DNA of 64,000 nucleotides from JADFQT01 sp965216025 (GCA_965216025.1 CBDCEX010000018.1:186001-250000), one strand, 5' to 3'; positions 44,066 to 54,730 are shown, counted from the stretch's first letter. Translations and numbers: made by a program. The notes: generated by a model not told the origin, from the letters alone.

Positions 44066-44284
44066 ATGTCTCTGTCACCTCTCTTGTTGCCTACTCCGTG
44101 AGGCAGGGTGACTTCTTTATGCCCCTAAAATTCGCCGCCGACCTTATTTTTGGCTGGTTTTCGGACGAATATTTACTATTCGTATGTCTCTTGAAGACGC
44201 CATGACTCCTGATTCCTGGGCCGTGCTTTCCTCTGGGCTGTGATGTTTCACCCAATTCTGTTGTTTTCGAGTCAGTCTCCCACT

Positions 44285-46382
44285 TCAAGCCGGAGCTTTT
44301 AAGCCCGCTGCCTCCGCGTCCTTGCTCCCCTCCCGGTACTGCTTCTTTCGGACCTTTTCCTTTTCCCTGGCCTCAGGGTTTTGCATGGCCTTCTCGCGGT
44401 AGGCCTTGTGCTTTTCGGCACACTTTTTGCATCTGGTCTGCCCAGGGATGGGCGGCTCCTCTTTGCAGCGGGTGCAGAGACCGTTCTTCTTGCATTCGTC
44501 CCGGCTGTTCTGTCCCCAGAGTCGTGTGTACTCCTTTCGGTCGGAGGTCTGGCTATTGGTCCTATCGTGGCCCTTGGAATCGGTCTTCGTAGTCGCCCGG
44601 GTGTCCGGCTTTGCCTGGTTGCCTCCTTTAGAGGGGGTTTTGGTTTTCCTGTTCGGCTTTCCGGCAGGGCCGTCCCTTTCAGGCTTTGACTTGCGGCGTT
44701 TCTTCCCCTGTAGGGGGAAGGCGAACTGGAAAGTTCTACCTTCCACCCGCGGACGCGGGGCTGAGTTGACAGAAGACGGAACTTTTCCGGACAAGTCTAT
44801 GGTGCTGGTCATTCTGCGGGCGAAGGGGTCGTCGTCCGGCAGGGGAATCTTGTATGTAATTACCCCTTCGTTGTATCCGATGGAAACGTTCTTTACGAAG
44901 GTGCGGATGATTGGTTTCCACTCCGAGGGTTCCACCGTCTCCAGGAATTCCCTGAGCTGGGTGGCGTGATCACTGACGGATTTGGGGTCGGTTAAAATCA
45001 TCGCGTCTTCACCGACTGTAGCCTCTGCGTTGGCTTTATCCTGTTCCAGCCGCTCCCTGTCCTCCTTGAGGGCATTCATGCGCTCAAGGTATTTCTCCCG
45101 AGTGATGGTGTCCATCTCGAACGCCTGCAGGGCCCGGTCCTCGCGTCTGCCGATTTGTTCCAGCTTCTTGTCCAGGTTTGCCATCTGTGCAGCGTAATCC
45201 ATGCTGAACCGGGAGGTGTCAGCCCGGACCTGGTCAATTAAATGGTTGATGTTGGCATCTACCAGGATGTCCTCCCTGATTTTTTCCATGACTATTTTTT
45301 CGAGTTTTGTTGAGTTCTGGGGAGGACAGTCACACTCGTTCTTGCTGAGGGTAGTCTTGGTCTTGCAATTGTAGTAAGCGTATTGGCCGCTTTTTGCGGG
45401 GTGCGGCTGCACTTTGTCGCCGCACAGGCTGCAACTGATGATGCCTGACAGCAGGTAGCTGCTGCCCAGTTCCCTGGGGTTGCTATTCTTATTAGGCTCC
45501 TTCGGTTTGTGGTACCTGGCAGCCAGTAGGCGCTGCACTTTGTCGAATTCCTCTTTTGTCACGATTCCCGGGTGGGCGTCGGGGCAGATTACCGGTCCAT
45601 CATCGTCATCGGTGTTAGTTGACCATACTATCGTCCCGGCGTAGTGCAGGTTGTGGAGCATCGCAGAGATGGTTCCTGCAGGCCACCTGGGTAGTCCGTT
45701 GGGACTGGGGGATCCCCTTGTCGTAGAAGTCTCTGATGATGTATTTGAGGCTTTTGCCGGCCAGGCAATGTTCAAAGACTGATCTGGTTATCTTGCTGGT
45801 CTCCGGGTCTATTTCCAGTTTCTGGTGGTACTTCTCCCCAACCTGTACCTTTTTGATCTGGTAGCCGTAGGGGGCCTCGGAGCCCAGGTAATAACCTTGA
45901 CTGGCAAGGTGTCGTGTTCCCCTTTTGACGTTTTCGGCAATGCCGTCGGACTGGATCTCGGCCAGGAGGTCCAGGAGGGTTTCGAAAAGGCGGCCGAACG
46001 GGCCTTCTACTGCGGGGTCTTTGATGGAAATTATCTCGACGCCGGCCTTGCGGAGCATTGCCTTGGTCAAAGTGGCATAGTTTTCGTTCCGGGCGTAGCG
46101 GTCGTGTTTCCACATGACGACCTTGTCAAAATCCCGGTCCTGTTTCGTGCCATCATGGACCATCAGGCTGTGCTGGGGACGCCGGTCGTCGCGGCCGCTC
46201 TTGGCTTTGTCGATGTAAATGCCTACCAGGGTCCATCCCATCTTCTCTATGAATGCTTTGCACTCGGCTATTTGGGCATCGCTGCTATTTTCTATGTCCT
46301 GGTTCCTGCTGGATACCCGCACGTAGATTACAACGCGAATGGGTCCCTCAACTGCGTTTATTCGTTTTATGGTTACTGTCAT
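44285..46382 (-). pseudogene. Large serine recombinase, one frameshift
   Basis: The catalytic domain starts at the ATG at 46382 (GGGGAG upstream): RVVIYVRVSSRNQDIENSS with the nucleophile Ser in VRVSS, then MWKHDRYARNENYA and IISIKDPAVEGPFG. The recombinase domain follows (GYYLGSEAPYGYQ). The frame shifts at the C-run complementary to 45707-45711; removing one C gives DKGIPSPNGLPRWPAGTIS and joins the downstream frame. Then come the zinc ribbon (ISCSLCGDKVQ...CKTKT...ECDCP), a coiled coil, a basic linker and an additional C-terminal Cys cluster (LCTRCKEEPP, TRCKKCAEKH). It probably moved this island. Confidence 0.8.
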
Positions 46383-46450
46383 GTTCTCCCCTCTGGATTC
46401 TGGAGACTTGCTGTTGAACCCACTGGGTTCATTCCAGCATGAGTGGTTCC

Positions 46451-46639
46451 CTATGCCCTGAACGCTGCCCGATTCTCGGCTGGAATGTTGAGCATTCTTG
46501 GCCGGTTCCAGAATGGCGTCTTGCACTTCGGGCAGACCTTGGGCTGCTTGTCCACGTTGGTGGTGACCGGGAAGTCCCGGGGACTCCAGCGGTAGTTGCA
46601 CCTTTCACACGCGTATGCCTGGATCGTTACGACAGCCAT
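46451..46639 (-). CDS. Small zinc-ribbon protein, 62 aa
   Basis: Two CxxC pairs (YACERCNYRW and PKVCPKCKTPFW) about 22 residues apart form a simple zinc ribbon. It ends 68 bases before the recombinase start on the same strand, so it is probably co-transcribed. A role as a recombination or DNA-binding accessory is inferred from position only. Confidence 0.6.
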   Translation of the reverse strand: MAVVTIQAYACERCNYRWSPRDFPVTTNVDKQPKVCPKCKTPFWNRPRMLNIPAENRAAFRA

Positions 46640-46712
46640 GGCTCACCTCGCAATAGGTAAAGAATGTGACGGGACAATCCTGTATTGCTGGGAGGATAGT
46701 ATTTTATATTTA

Positions 46713-48467
46713 GCCCACATTTCCCATATGGCTAAAAAGCTTTCTCAGTAATTCGTCGATGGTCTTTCAACCATTGTCTAATTATGGGCCCTTTTTGCGT
46801 GTTCCCAGCTATAATAACTCCATGATATGTCACTTTGCAGTAAGATGCCGTAGGCATCATGGAGGCACCTGATGGGTGACGGCGAAAAAGCCCCTCTCCG
46901 GCTCCAATTCAACCCCAAAGTCCGCCTGGAATTTCACGGCTCAACCATCACCTCCGACGCTGGTCTTCTTGCCTTTCGAGAGTTTGATGATGCCTTGGGC
47001 CTTACCGAAATCGCTGAGGACTACCTCCAGGAAAGCCGTACCGGACGCAATATCCTTCACCACCTGGTTCCGCTGCTAAGACAGTCGATCTACAGCCGCT
47101 TGGCCGGCTACGACGACACCAATGACGCAGTGCGCCTTTCCCAAGACCCAGCCATGCGAGTGATCGTGGGATGGCAAGGCTCGGAGCGGAAAGGAGCCAG
47201 CACCAGTGAGATGGGCCGGTTCGAGACGGAGTTCCTGACCCAAGAGGACAACCTGAAGGGGCTGGCACGAATAAATACCCAGTGGGTGGAACGAGCTATG
47301 GCCCATACCCTACACCGGCGAGTAATCCTGGATATGGACAGTTCCGAGAGTCCAGTGCACGGCCAGCAGGAGGGAGCAGCCTATAACGGCCACTTTGAAT
47401 GCGTCTGCTATCACCCTCTCTTTCTGTTCAACCAGTTCGGGGATTGTGAAGCAGCTAAGCTACGGTCAGGCAACGTCCACAGTGCCGATGATTGGCAAGA
47501 AGTCCTTGATCCGGTGGTGGAGCGTTATTTGACAGCAGCGGTCAGGCTGCTGTTTCGTGCTGACGCCGCCTTCGCCAAGCCGGAGATATACGATTATCTG
47601 GAAGCAAGAAACATCGGCTACGCCATCAGGCTGCGGTCCAACCAGGTGCTGCAGCGGGAGATAGCGCCCCGGCTAATACGGCCTACGGAGTGGCTTTCCC
47701 CGAAGCCCATCGTCTCCTATCATGACTTCGTCTACCAGGCCCAGAGCTGGAACGTTGCTCGGAGAGTGGTCTCTAAGGTGGAGTGGCACCAGGGAGAACT
47801 GTTTCCCAGAGTGGGCTTCATCGTCACCAATCTGAGCTATCCAAACATCGGGATAGTCCGCTTTTACAATGGCCGAGGGACCGCGGAGCAATGGATAAAA
47901 GAAGGCAAGTACGCCCTGAACTGGACCAGGTTGTCCTGCCACAAGTTCGTGGCCAATCAGGTCAGGCTGGAGTTGTTCGTACTGGCTTACAACCTGGGCA
48001 ACTCCATGAGAAGGCTAGCCTTACCGGAGGCAATGAAGCACTGGTCGTTGACCAGTCTGCAGACCAGGATGATCAAGACTGGAGGACGGTTGGTGCGCCA
48101 TGCCGGAAGGCTGGTGTTTCAGCTTGCTGAGGTGCTGGTGAGCCGGGAAATGCTAGGCGGGATACTGGAACGAATTGGTCGGCTTAGGCTGGCTCCTGGC
48201 TAGTCCACTTTAGGAGCGTCGGGATTGGTTACGGTTACGGGGTCGCACAGGGCAAAAGAGCTTCCCAAGGGCGAGACTTGGGCGTAGACCAGCGGTTTGG
48301 GGCTTTTACGCTTGGCAGTACAGTGGTTGCCCAATGAAAGCGGGGACTTTGAGTGAATCAGGCCGCATCAGACCGCATTTGACGCCCTTGGAATGCGGGA
48401 TTATATTTGGCGGTATCCCCGCGGGAGCTATATCCAGGAAAGGTGGTTTGATCTGGGGAATCCCGGA
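46713..48467 (+). mobile_element. IS1380-family element, copy 3
   Basis: Shares its left end (GCCCACATTTCCCATAT) and right end (TCTGGGGAATCCCGG) with copies 2 and 4. No matching target duplication flanks it (TTTA left, TGAT right). The tail carries an extra CATCAGACCG relative to copy 2, also present in copy 4. Confidence 0.85.
46872..48203 (+). CDS. IS1380-family transposase (copy 3)
   Basis: 443 aa, identical in protein to the copy at 23037 (only silent differences noticed, e.g. CAGTTCGGG for CAGTTTGGG). All DDE elements are present and the frame is intact, so it should be active. Confidence 0.92.
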   Translation: MGDGEKAPLRLQFNPKVRLEFHGSTITSDAGLLAFREFDDALGLTEIAEDYLQESRTGRNILHHLVPLLRQSIYSRLAGYDDTNDAVRLSQDPAMRVIVGWQGSERKGASTSEMGRFETEFLTQEDNLKGLARINTQWVERAMAHTLHRRVILDMDSSESPVHGQQEGAAYNGHFECVCYHPLFLFNQFGDCEAAKLRSGNVHSADDWQEVLDPVVERYLTAAVRLLFRADAAFAKPEIYDYLEARNIGYAIRLRSNQVLQREIAPRLIRPTEWLSPKPIVSYHDFVYQAQSWNVARRVVSKVEWHQGELFPRVGFIVTNLSYPNIGIVRFYNGRGTAEQWIKEGKYALNWTRLSCHKFVANQVRLELFVLAYNLGNSMRRLALPEAMKHWSLTSLQTRMIKTGGRLVRHAGRLVFQLAEVLVSREMLGGILERIGRLRLAPG

Positions 48468-48530
48468 TGATAGACTCTGAAATACAGCCGCTCCGGCAAT
48501 ACCCGGGGCCGTCTTACCGGAGAATAGCCA

Positions 48531-48767
48531 ATGTCAGTCCAGCGGGTGCGACGCACCAAATTGATGCGGCAAGTAGAGGACAAGTTCCAGCGGCCCCTGG
48601 AAACTCTGGTCCCGGAGCTGGTGAACCAGCACGGCCTTAGCCATGCCGCCGCCGAGATGGGCGTAAGTCCGGCCACCCTGAGTTATTGGATGCTGAAGAT
48701 GGGCATTCGTTACCGGCGGGTGGCCCTGACGGCAGATGAAACTATTGAAGTGAAACGGCCGGGCTAA
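48531..48767 (+). CDS. Small helix-turn-helix protein, 78 aa
   Basis: CGGAGAATAGCC precedes the ATG. LVNQHGLSHAAAEMGVSPAT followed by LSYWMLKMGIRYRR is a plain HTH, like the DNA-binding part of phage regulators or orphan transposase helpers. It lies just downstream of IS1380 copy 3. Regulatory function inferred. Confidence 0.6.
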   Translation: MSVQRVRRTKLMRQVEDKFQRPLETLVPELVNQHGLSHAAAEMGVSPATLSYWMLKMGIRYRRVALTADETIEVKRPG

Positions 48768-49089
48768 CCCGGCGACACGACAGGGATCTGCCTGACGCAC
48801 CCTTGGCCGGCTCCACGGAACCTGGCCAACCTGGCTTCCTCGGACTTCCAGGCCTTGAAGAAATGGTTTGGAAGTCCTTTATTTTGCTATCCCGCAACCG
48901 GTACAAGCCCTCAGGCCCATAAATTCTGGGCTTTTCCAGGCATTCGGCGTTCCAATTCCTCCGCCAGAGTTGCTTACTGGCGCCATCTAAGCCAGCAGCT
49001 CCGGCGCTCCACCTGGCAACCGAGGGATCAACGATCCCCTAGAGACACCGAAGCCATGGTGCATCCTTCGAGTTAAGGGCGGAGGAATT
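48768..49089. other. Non-coding stretch
   Basis: No gene, hairpin or repeat that I can support. Confidence 0.45.
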
Positions 49090-49550
49090 TTAATGATAGT
49101 AGAGTCTGTACCAACCTAAATACCGGTGTGCCCAAAGTCCAGCTACCTTGTACCCGGCTCCACCCATAAAGGCGCCCAAAGTATCCAAAACCAGGCCTTC
49201 CCAGGAAGCGCTGCGACTGGGAAGGCCTGGTAAAGCTCGGTTGCCGATCCCCAGAGGAAGCCAATTACCACGACCAACGCTAGGCCGTATCTTCACCCGG
49301 AGGAACGCTCCAGAGTGGCCAGAGTTAGCATGGTTAAGAGTCCCAAAACGGCGAACAGAAAAAGGTGGGCGAGGACTGGAAACCACCAGGGTGGCGCTTC
49401 GGGAGAGGGAGGATCCGGGGAGCCCAAGAAGTAGAAGGTTACTGCCATCCAGCCCAGGGTAGCCGATATAGAAAGCGCCTGAGCCCAGGGGCGGAGGGAC
49501 TCCTCTTTGCCGGCCAACCGGGTCAGAATTCGGCCAGCCCGCACCTTCAT
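49090..49550 (-). pseudogene. VanZ-like membrane protein, decayed
   Basis: The first part (49293-49550) has TLGWMAVTFYFLGSP and FPVLAHLFLFAVLGLLTMLT, as in VanZ proteins. An in-frame TGA at 49293 is followed by RYGLALVVVIGFLWGSATEL and YQAF. A further one-base shift (a C missing in CCC near 49206) leads to RSASWEGLVLDTLGAFMGG, the VanZ C-terminus, ending at 49090. Two lesions make it a pseudogene. Confidence 0.65.
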
Positions 49551-49761
49551 TAAAGAATTCTACCACCAGATTATGCTAACCCCCGCCTTTGCCGCCGCCA
49601 TGAATGTGAGTTCCTGCGGGAATCTTTCCGGCCGTTTCGGCCAAGCGGTCATCCGGTTGGCCAAACCCGGCCTGGGCCAGCGGGGAACCGGATTAATTAT
49701 TAACGGGCTCCGGCAAACGCTCGGAGTCTGAATCGGTGATTGGTTTAAAAACGTGATAGGT

Positions 49762-50607
49762 CTAGCGCTGCCAGAATCGCCACCGGGAACGGCGCTTTTC
49801 CGAGGCTTCCAAGACAACCACGGGGGAATCAGAAGGAGCAGGCGATGGGGCTCTAGGACTGATCGAATTTGGCAGGGGAGTCGTGGCAAAGGTCGGGGGC
49901 GGGGCGGACGGGGGTATTTCCGGCTCCATAGGTCCCTGCGACGCAATCGAGGCCAGCTGAGATTCCAAACTCTCCGGCTGGAGCTGCGCCGGGTAAACCG
50001 GGGATTCCGGCGGCAGCATTCGCTCCTCTTCGGCTTCCTCGCGAGGCGCATCGGCGCCGATCTCGGACAAAAGAGACTGAAGGGAATCTTGGGTAGTTTC
50101 AGGCATAGTCCCTAGAGATGGCCCGATTTCTGGAACGCTAGCCGGAGTTACGGTCCTGTCTAGTCCATCTGACGGCCTCACCCTCGCCTGGCTCCTCGGA
50201 GCTTCCTGCACGCTTTCATTCTGGATGGATCGGGGGAGATTTGCGCGGTCCGCGACCGACTCAGCATCCTTGCCGACCGCAGGTGCAGCCGAACCTGTTA
50301 GGGATCGGGGCGTTGGCCCGCTTTGACCGACCCTGGTGGGACGCGGTAAGACCCGAGACCTGGCCGGCGCAATGGCCATCCTTTCGGCAAGGGACGGCCG
50401 GGCATCCAACGTACTCTGGCCATCCTTGCCGGTATAGATAGCGGAGTATAACTCGGCAACAATTTGACCAATCTGCTGTCCTCTGCTGGCATCGATCGGG
50501 GTAGAGGCTCCCTGGAACAGCTGGGTAACGGCAGCCTCGGTAAGCCTGGTGGCGGCCCACATTCGGTCCTGGTCCGGGTCCCGCTCCTGGTTTTGGTCCC
50601 TATCCAT
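49762..50607 (-). CDS. Pro/Ser-rich unknown protein, 281 aa
   Basis: A perfect AAGGAGG lies seven bases before the ATG, strongly supporting translation. The N-terminal 70 residues look folded (MWAATRLTEAAVTQLFQG, IVAELYSAIYTGKDGQ). The rest is low-complexity, rich in Pro, Ser and Glu, ending in a basic tail RRSRWRFWQR. No family recognised. A phage or plasmid origin is possible given the neighbours. Confidence 0.65.
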   Translation of the reverse strand: MDRDQNQERDPDQDRMWAATRLTEAAVTQLFQGASTPIDASRGQQIGQIVAELYSAIYTGKDGQSTLDARPSLAERMAIAPARSRVLPRPTRVGQSGPTPRSLTGSAAPAVGKDAESVADRANLPRSIQNESVQEAPRSQARVRPSDGLDRTVTPASVPEIGPSLGTMPETTQDSLQSLLSEIGADAPREEAEEERMLPPESPVYPAQLQPESLESQLASIASQGPMEPEIPPSAPPPTFATTPLPNSISPRAPSPAPSDSPVVVLEASEKRRSRWRFWQR

Positions 50608-50766
50608 TAACTGCCTCCTTGGATTCCGGGGCTGGGGATTGGGGCTTCCCGGTTAGGCCCGCTTTAGGGCTACCAGTACGCCTCTCCCGAACGCCGGCTT
50701 AACGCGAGAACTCTTGCCATCCCCGGTCGCCAGGGCGGCCAGGAATGGCACTAAGAAATTAACTAA

Positions 50767-52522
50767 GCCCACATTTCCCATATGGCTAAAAAGCTTTCTC
50801 AGTAATTCGTCGATGGTCTTTCAACCATTGTCTAATTATGGGCCCTTTTTGCGTGTTCCCAGCTATAATAACTCCATGATATGTCCGCTTGTTAGTAAGA
50901 TGCCGTAAGCATCATGGAGGCACCTGATGGGTGACGGCGAAAAAGCCCCTCTCCGGCTCCAATTCAACCCCAAAGTCCGCCTGGAATTTCACGGCTCTAC
51001 CATCACCTCCGACGCTGGTCTTCTTGCCTTTCGAGAGTTTGATGATGCCTTGGGCCTTACCGAAATCGCTGAGGACTACCTCCAGGAAAGCCGTACCGGA
51101 CGCAATATCTTTCACCACCTGGTTCCGCTGCTAAGACAGTCGATCTACAGCCGCTTGGCCGGCTACGACGACACCAATGACGCAGTGCGCCTTTCCCATG
51201 ACCCAGCCATGCGAGTGATCGTGGGATGGCAAGGCTCGGAGCGGAAAGGAGCCAGCACCAGTGAGATGGGCCGGTTCGAGACGGAGTTCCTGACCCAAGA
51301 GGACAACCTGAAGGGGCTGGCACGAATAAATACCCAGTGGGTGGAACGAGCTATGGCCCATACCCTACACCGGCGAGTAATCCTGGATATGGACAGTTCC
51401 GAGAGTCCAGTGCACGGCCAGCAGGAGGGAGCAGCCTATAACGGCCACTTTGAATGCGTCTGCTATCACCCTCTCTTTCTGTTCAACCAGTTCGGGGATT
51501 GTGAAGCAGCTAAGCTACGGTCAGGCAACGTCCACAGTGCCGATGATTGGCAAGAAGTCCTTGATCCGGTGGTGGAGCGTTATTTGACAGCAGCGGTCAG
51601 GCTGCTGTTTCGTGCTGACGCCGCCTTCGCCAAGCCGGAGATATACGATTATCTGGAAGCAAGAAACATCGGCTACGCCATCAGGCTGCGGTCCAACCAG
51701 GTGCTGCAGCGGGAGATAGCGCCCCGGCTAATACGGCCTACGGAGTGGCTTTCCCCGAAGCCCATCGTCTCCTATCATGACTTCGTCTACCAGGCCCAGA
51801 GCTGGAACGTTGCTCGGAGAGTGGTCTCTAAGGTGGAGTGGCACCAGGGAGAACTGTTTCCCAGAGTGGGCTTCATCGTCACCAATCTGAGCTATCCAAA
51901 CATCGGGATAGTCCGCTTTTACAATGGCCGAGGGACCGCGGAGCAATGGATAAAAGAAGGCAAGTACGCCCTGAACTGGACCAGGTTGTCCTGCCACAAG
52001 TTCGTGGCCAATCAGGTCAGGCTGGAGTTGTTCGTACTGGCTTACAACCTGGGCAACTCCATGAGAAGGCTAGCCTTACCGGAGGCAATGAAGCACTGGT
52101 CGTTGACCAGTCTGCAGACCAGGATGATCAAGACTGGAGGACGGTTGGTGCGCCATGCCGGAAGGCTGGTGTTTCAGCTTGCTGAGGTGCTGGTGAGCCG
52201 GGAAATGCTAGGCGGGATACTGGAACGAATTGGCCGGCTTAGGCTGGTTCCTGGCTAGTCCACTTTAGGAGCGTCGGGATTGGTTACGGTTAGGGGGTCG
52301 TACAGGGCAAAAGGGCTTCCCAAGGGCGAGACTTGGGCGTAGACAAGCGGTTTGGGGCTTTTACGCTTGGCAGTACAGTGGTTGCCCAATGAAAGCGGGG
52401 ACTTTGAGTGAATCAGGCCGCATCAGACCGCATTTGACGCCCTTGGAATGCGGGATTATATTTGGCGGTATCCCCGCGGGAGCTATATCCAGGAAAGGTG
52501 GTTTGATCTGGGCAATCCCGGT
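50767..52522 (+). mobile_element. IS1380-family element, copy 4
   Basis: Same ends as copies 2 and 3. Flanks do not match (CTAA left, TGGA right), so there is no visible target duplication. A few substitutions separate it from copies 2 and 3, including GTCCGCTTGTTAGT for GTCACTTTGCAGT in the leader. Confidence 0.85.
50927..52258 (+). CDS. IS1380-family transposase (copy 4)
   Basis: 443 aa with three substitutions against copies 2 and 3 (NIFHH for NILHH, SHDPAM for SQDPAM, RLVPG for RLAPG). None touches the DDE residues, so it is probably functional. Confidence 0.92.
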   Translation: MGDGEKAPLRLQFNPKVRLEFHGSTITSDAGLLAFREFDDALGLTEIAEDYLQESRTGRNIFHHLVPLLRQSIYSRLAGYDDTNDAVRLSHDPAMRVIVGWQGSERKGASTSEMGRFETEFLTQEDNLKGLARINTQWVERAMAHTLHRRVILDMDSSESPVHGQQEGAAYNGHFECVCYHPLFLFNQFGDCEAAKLRSGNVHSADDWQEVLDPVVERYLTAAVRLLFRADAAFAKPEIYDYLEARNIGYAIRLRSNQVLQREIAPRLIRPTEWLSPKPIVSYHDFVYQAQSWNVARRVVSKVEWHQGELFPRVGFIVTNLSYPNIGIVRFYNGRGTAEQWIKEGKYALNWTRLSCHKFVANQVRLELFVLAYNLGNSMRRLALPEAMKHWSLTSLQTRMIKTGGRLVRHAGRLVFQLAEVLVSREMLGGILERIGRLRLVPG

Positions 52523-52574
52523 TGGAGCAAAGGACCTTGCCTCAAAGTGGGTAGAGATGACGCTGATTCTCGTG

Positions 52575-52859
52575 CTAGCATTCCTGTTGTGCGTCCGCTA
52601 CCGACCAGCGTCCAGAATCCTGGAAGCTGGCTAGTGATGCGGCGTAAATAATGCCCAAGGGGGCCCAGTCCTCATCTTGGTCCGGCAGCATCTTAGCGGT
52701 TTGGATGTCTAGGGCCAAATATCGACGGTCCATGATAGGGCATTCCCTCCCGTCCGCTTCCAGGTCCAGGCTACGCTTAATCCTTGCTGTTGCAACAGTA
52801 ATCTCAGGTTCATCGTAGATACATCCTACTACGGCACATCTCCCGCAAGTATATAGCAA
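52575..52859 (-). pseudogene. Possible exonuclease-like fragment
   Basis: RRYLALDIQTAKMLPDQDED followed by WAPLGIIYAASL resembles the first strand of a DEDD/RNase-H-like nuclease family (LDIETAK...PLGI), with Gln in place of the catalytic Glu. The surrounding residues are unconvincing and no downstream domain follows. Low certainty. Confidence 0.3.
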
Positions 52860-53044
52860 AGGCTCGTAGCTAGGAGCGGCTGACGGTTGATGTCAGAGGA
52901 GCCCAGAAAACGAGGGTTTTCTGGACTCCTCCCAACGTGACCAAAGTTATCCCCAGTTTCTATTTGCCCTTTAGTGCAGAAACTCGGTGCAAAAATCAAA
53001 GTCAAGAAAAGGGCAGCTTTGATGAGTTTCTGTACACCAGGTGC

Positions 53045-53542
53045 TTATCCGGCGTCCCCTTCGGCAAGCTCAGGGCGCGGCCTGGGCAACTCCCGATATT
53101 CCGCTGCTTCAACTACTTGCGGCGGTGGCTCTACTCCAGGCGCCAGGTTAATAACTATTTTGGTCACAGCTACAGTGCCGGGTTGCTGCTTCTCGTTCAG
53201 CAGTCCCGTCACCCGCCCTATGAACTCCAACGCGCCGTTGGCACTGCCAGCCCCTTTGTAACCACCGCTGCGGGCAAGATTTAGGTTGGTCTCCGCCTCT
53301 TCGACCAATCTTTCTACATCCCACAGCCGCTTCTCAGCCAGCGCTGTTTCAGTGGCAGCCTGGAGCTCTAGAATCCTTGCTGAAACCTTGGGGTGTTTAT
53401 CCAGCCTAGAAGCTTCTTCCCAAACTGTCTTGGCGGACATGTTGCTGGTGCCGTAGTTGTTGCGGTAAGCAGCCGACTGGGTCAAGCCCGCCGCCCTCTC
53501 TTGGGCATAGCCTTCTTGTTTGCACGTTAGCTTATCCCGCAT
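53045..53542 (-). CDS. Phage terminase small subunit
   Basis: 165 aa with the Terminase_2 pattern: MRDKLTCKQEGYAQERAAG, TQSAAYRNNYGTSNMSAKTV, SRLDKHPKVSARILEL. This is the N-terminal HTH that binds packaging sites. A helical middle and a Pro/Glu-rich tail follow. No large subunit or portal is seen nearby, so it is a lone phage remnant. Confidence 0.8.
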   Translation of the reverse strand: MRDKLTCKQEGYAQERAAGLTQSAAYRNNYGTSNMSAKTVWEEASRLDKHPKVSARILELQAATETALAEKRLWDVERLVEEAETNLNLARSGGYKGAGSANGALEFIGRVTGLLNEKQQPGTVAVTKIVINLAPGVEPPPQVVEAAEYRELPRPRPELAEGDAG

Positions 53543-53689
53543 GGGCTAATTGTAGCATTGGGGAGGAATCAAGACAGAACTCTCGCATGCCGAGGACCGA
53601 ACCAACGCAGGATTGGCAGCAGCAAGAGCAGGGGGAGGAACCAGAGGAAGGCCCGAGAAATTAGACAAGCAGCAGCGGCAGCTCGTTCG

Positions 53690-54160
53690 TTACCAGGCTA
53701 TTCTGATGCCAGTTGATTCCTTGGCCCCCTGTGCAATCCTCGTACCGTCGTCATAGGCAACAGTAATCTCGTAATCAAAAATCCCCGACCCAATTTCTCT
53801 GCCTGGTAACGCTTCCGGCCCAAATGTTTTGACCAATCGGACGAAATTGTCACCTAGTTCCTGAGCATTGTCCTGTGTTGTCTCTACACGCACCACAAGG
53901 CCCAGTGATAGGCGTTGATCATCTTGGGCAATTGACGCCTCGTTCACTAGCCTCTTGCGCATCATGGCTCCTATAGCTTGTTGCTTCTGTCGATCCGTTA
54001 GGGTCTCCTTCAGGCGGGGTGCACGCGTCTGGGTTGGTTCAGGGGAGCCAATTGTGGGGGGTGGTGATGGCGTAGGTGGGGGTAGTGCAGTTGCGCAGGC
54101 AAGGGAAAGAATTATTGCGGTAATTAGAAGGGAAGCTGAAATTAGTCGCAATCGGCCCAA
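53690..54160 (-). CDS. Putative lipoprotein, 156 aa
   Basis: Signal sequence SASLLITAIILSLACA with a lipobox ending in LAC, then a Pro/Thr-rich spacer (PPPTPSPPPTIGSPEPT). The folded part contains LTDRQKQQAIGAMMRKRLVN and FDYEITVAYDDGTRIAQ. Exported and lipid-anchored; function unknown. Confidence 0.65.
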   Translation of the reverse strand: MGRLRLISASLLITAIILSLACATALPPPTPSPPPTIGSPEPTQTRAPRLKETLTDRQKQQAIGAMMRKRLVNEASIAQDDQRLSLGLVVRVETTQDNAQELGDNFVRLVKTFGPEALPGREIGSGIFDYEITVAYDDGTRIAQGAKESTGIRIAW

Positions 54161-54295
54161 ATCCTCTACTACTATACCTTTTGGCTACGGGAACATTAGC
54201 GAACATTTCCGGCCCAGGTTGACTCGCTGATCCTCGGCGCCAATGAAGACACTGAGGCAAGAGGTTAGTGAATCCTACTGCAAGAGATCCTGTCT

Positions 54296-54613
54296 TCATC
54301 GAATTATACACTCCAAAACGTAGATATCGTAAAGTAAGTCAAAGGATATGAGAGGCTGAATGCACTGCTGCTGAATTCCTGCGCCAACCTGCGAATCCAG
54401 GCAGCGACCCTGGCCACTACCTTGGAACAAGCGTGAGACTGTAGCGTAGGCCAAAGTTTCGGGATAAAAATTGTGTGCGGTCTCCACTACTAGGGATCCG
54501 CGAATGTCTAAGCCATGCACCCCCACCCCTGGACGTACCTCCCTGGCGCTGGGCCGTCGCTGGTCGGTAAGGCGGGCCGCTGGGCCGGTGACGGTCAGTA
54601 GAGGCAGCCCCAC
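54296..54613 (-). CDS. Hypothetical protein, 105 aa (doubtful)
   Basis: A continuous frame with mixed but plausible codon use (MGLPLLTVTGPAARL, AHNFYPETLAYATVSRLF). No ribosome-binding site or family recognised. Confidence 0.3.
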   Translation of the reverse strand: MGLPLLTVTGPAARLTDQRRPSAREVRPGVGVHGLDIRGSLVVETAHNFYPETLAYATVSRLFQGSGQGRCLDSQVGAGIQQQCIQPLISFDLLYDIYVLECIIR

Positions 54614-54730
54614 TGTAGACCAGCGGAGTCTCCGAAGCTCAACTACCAGCGTATTCGAGCAGTAGTTCCTCAGTAATGCCCAGGTCTTGGAGGGCCCCGG
54701 CGGCGGTCATACCAATCCCATTCCACCGGA

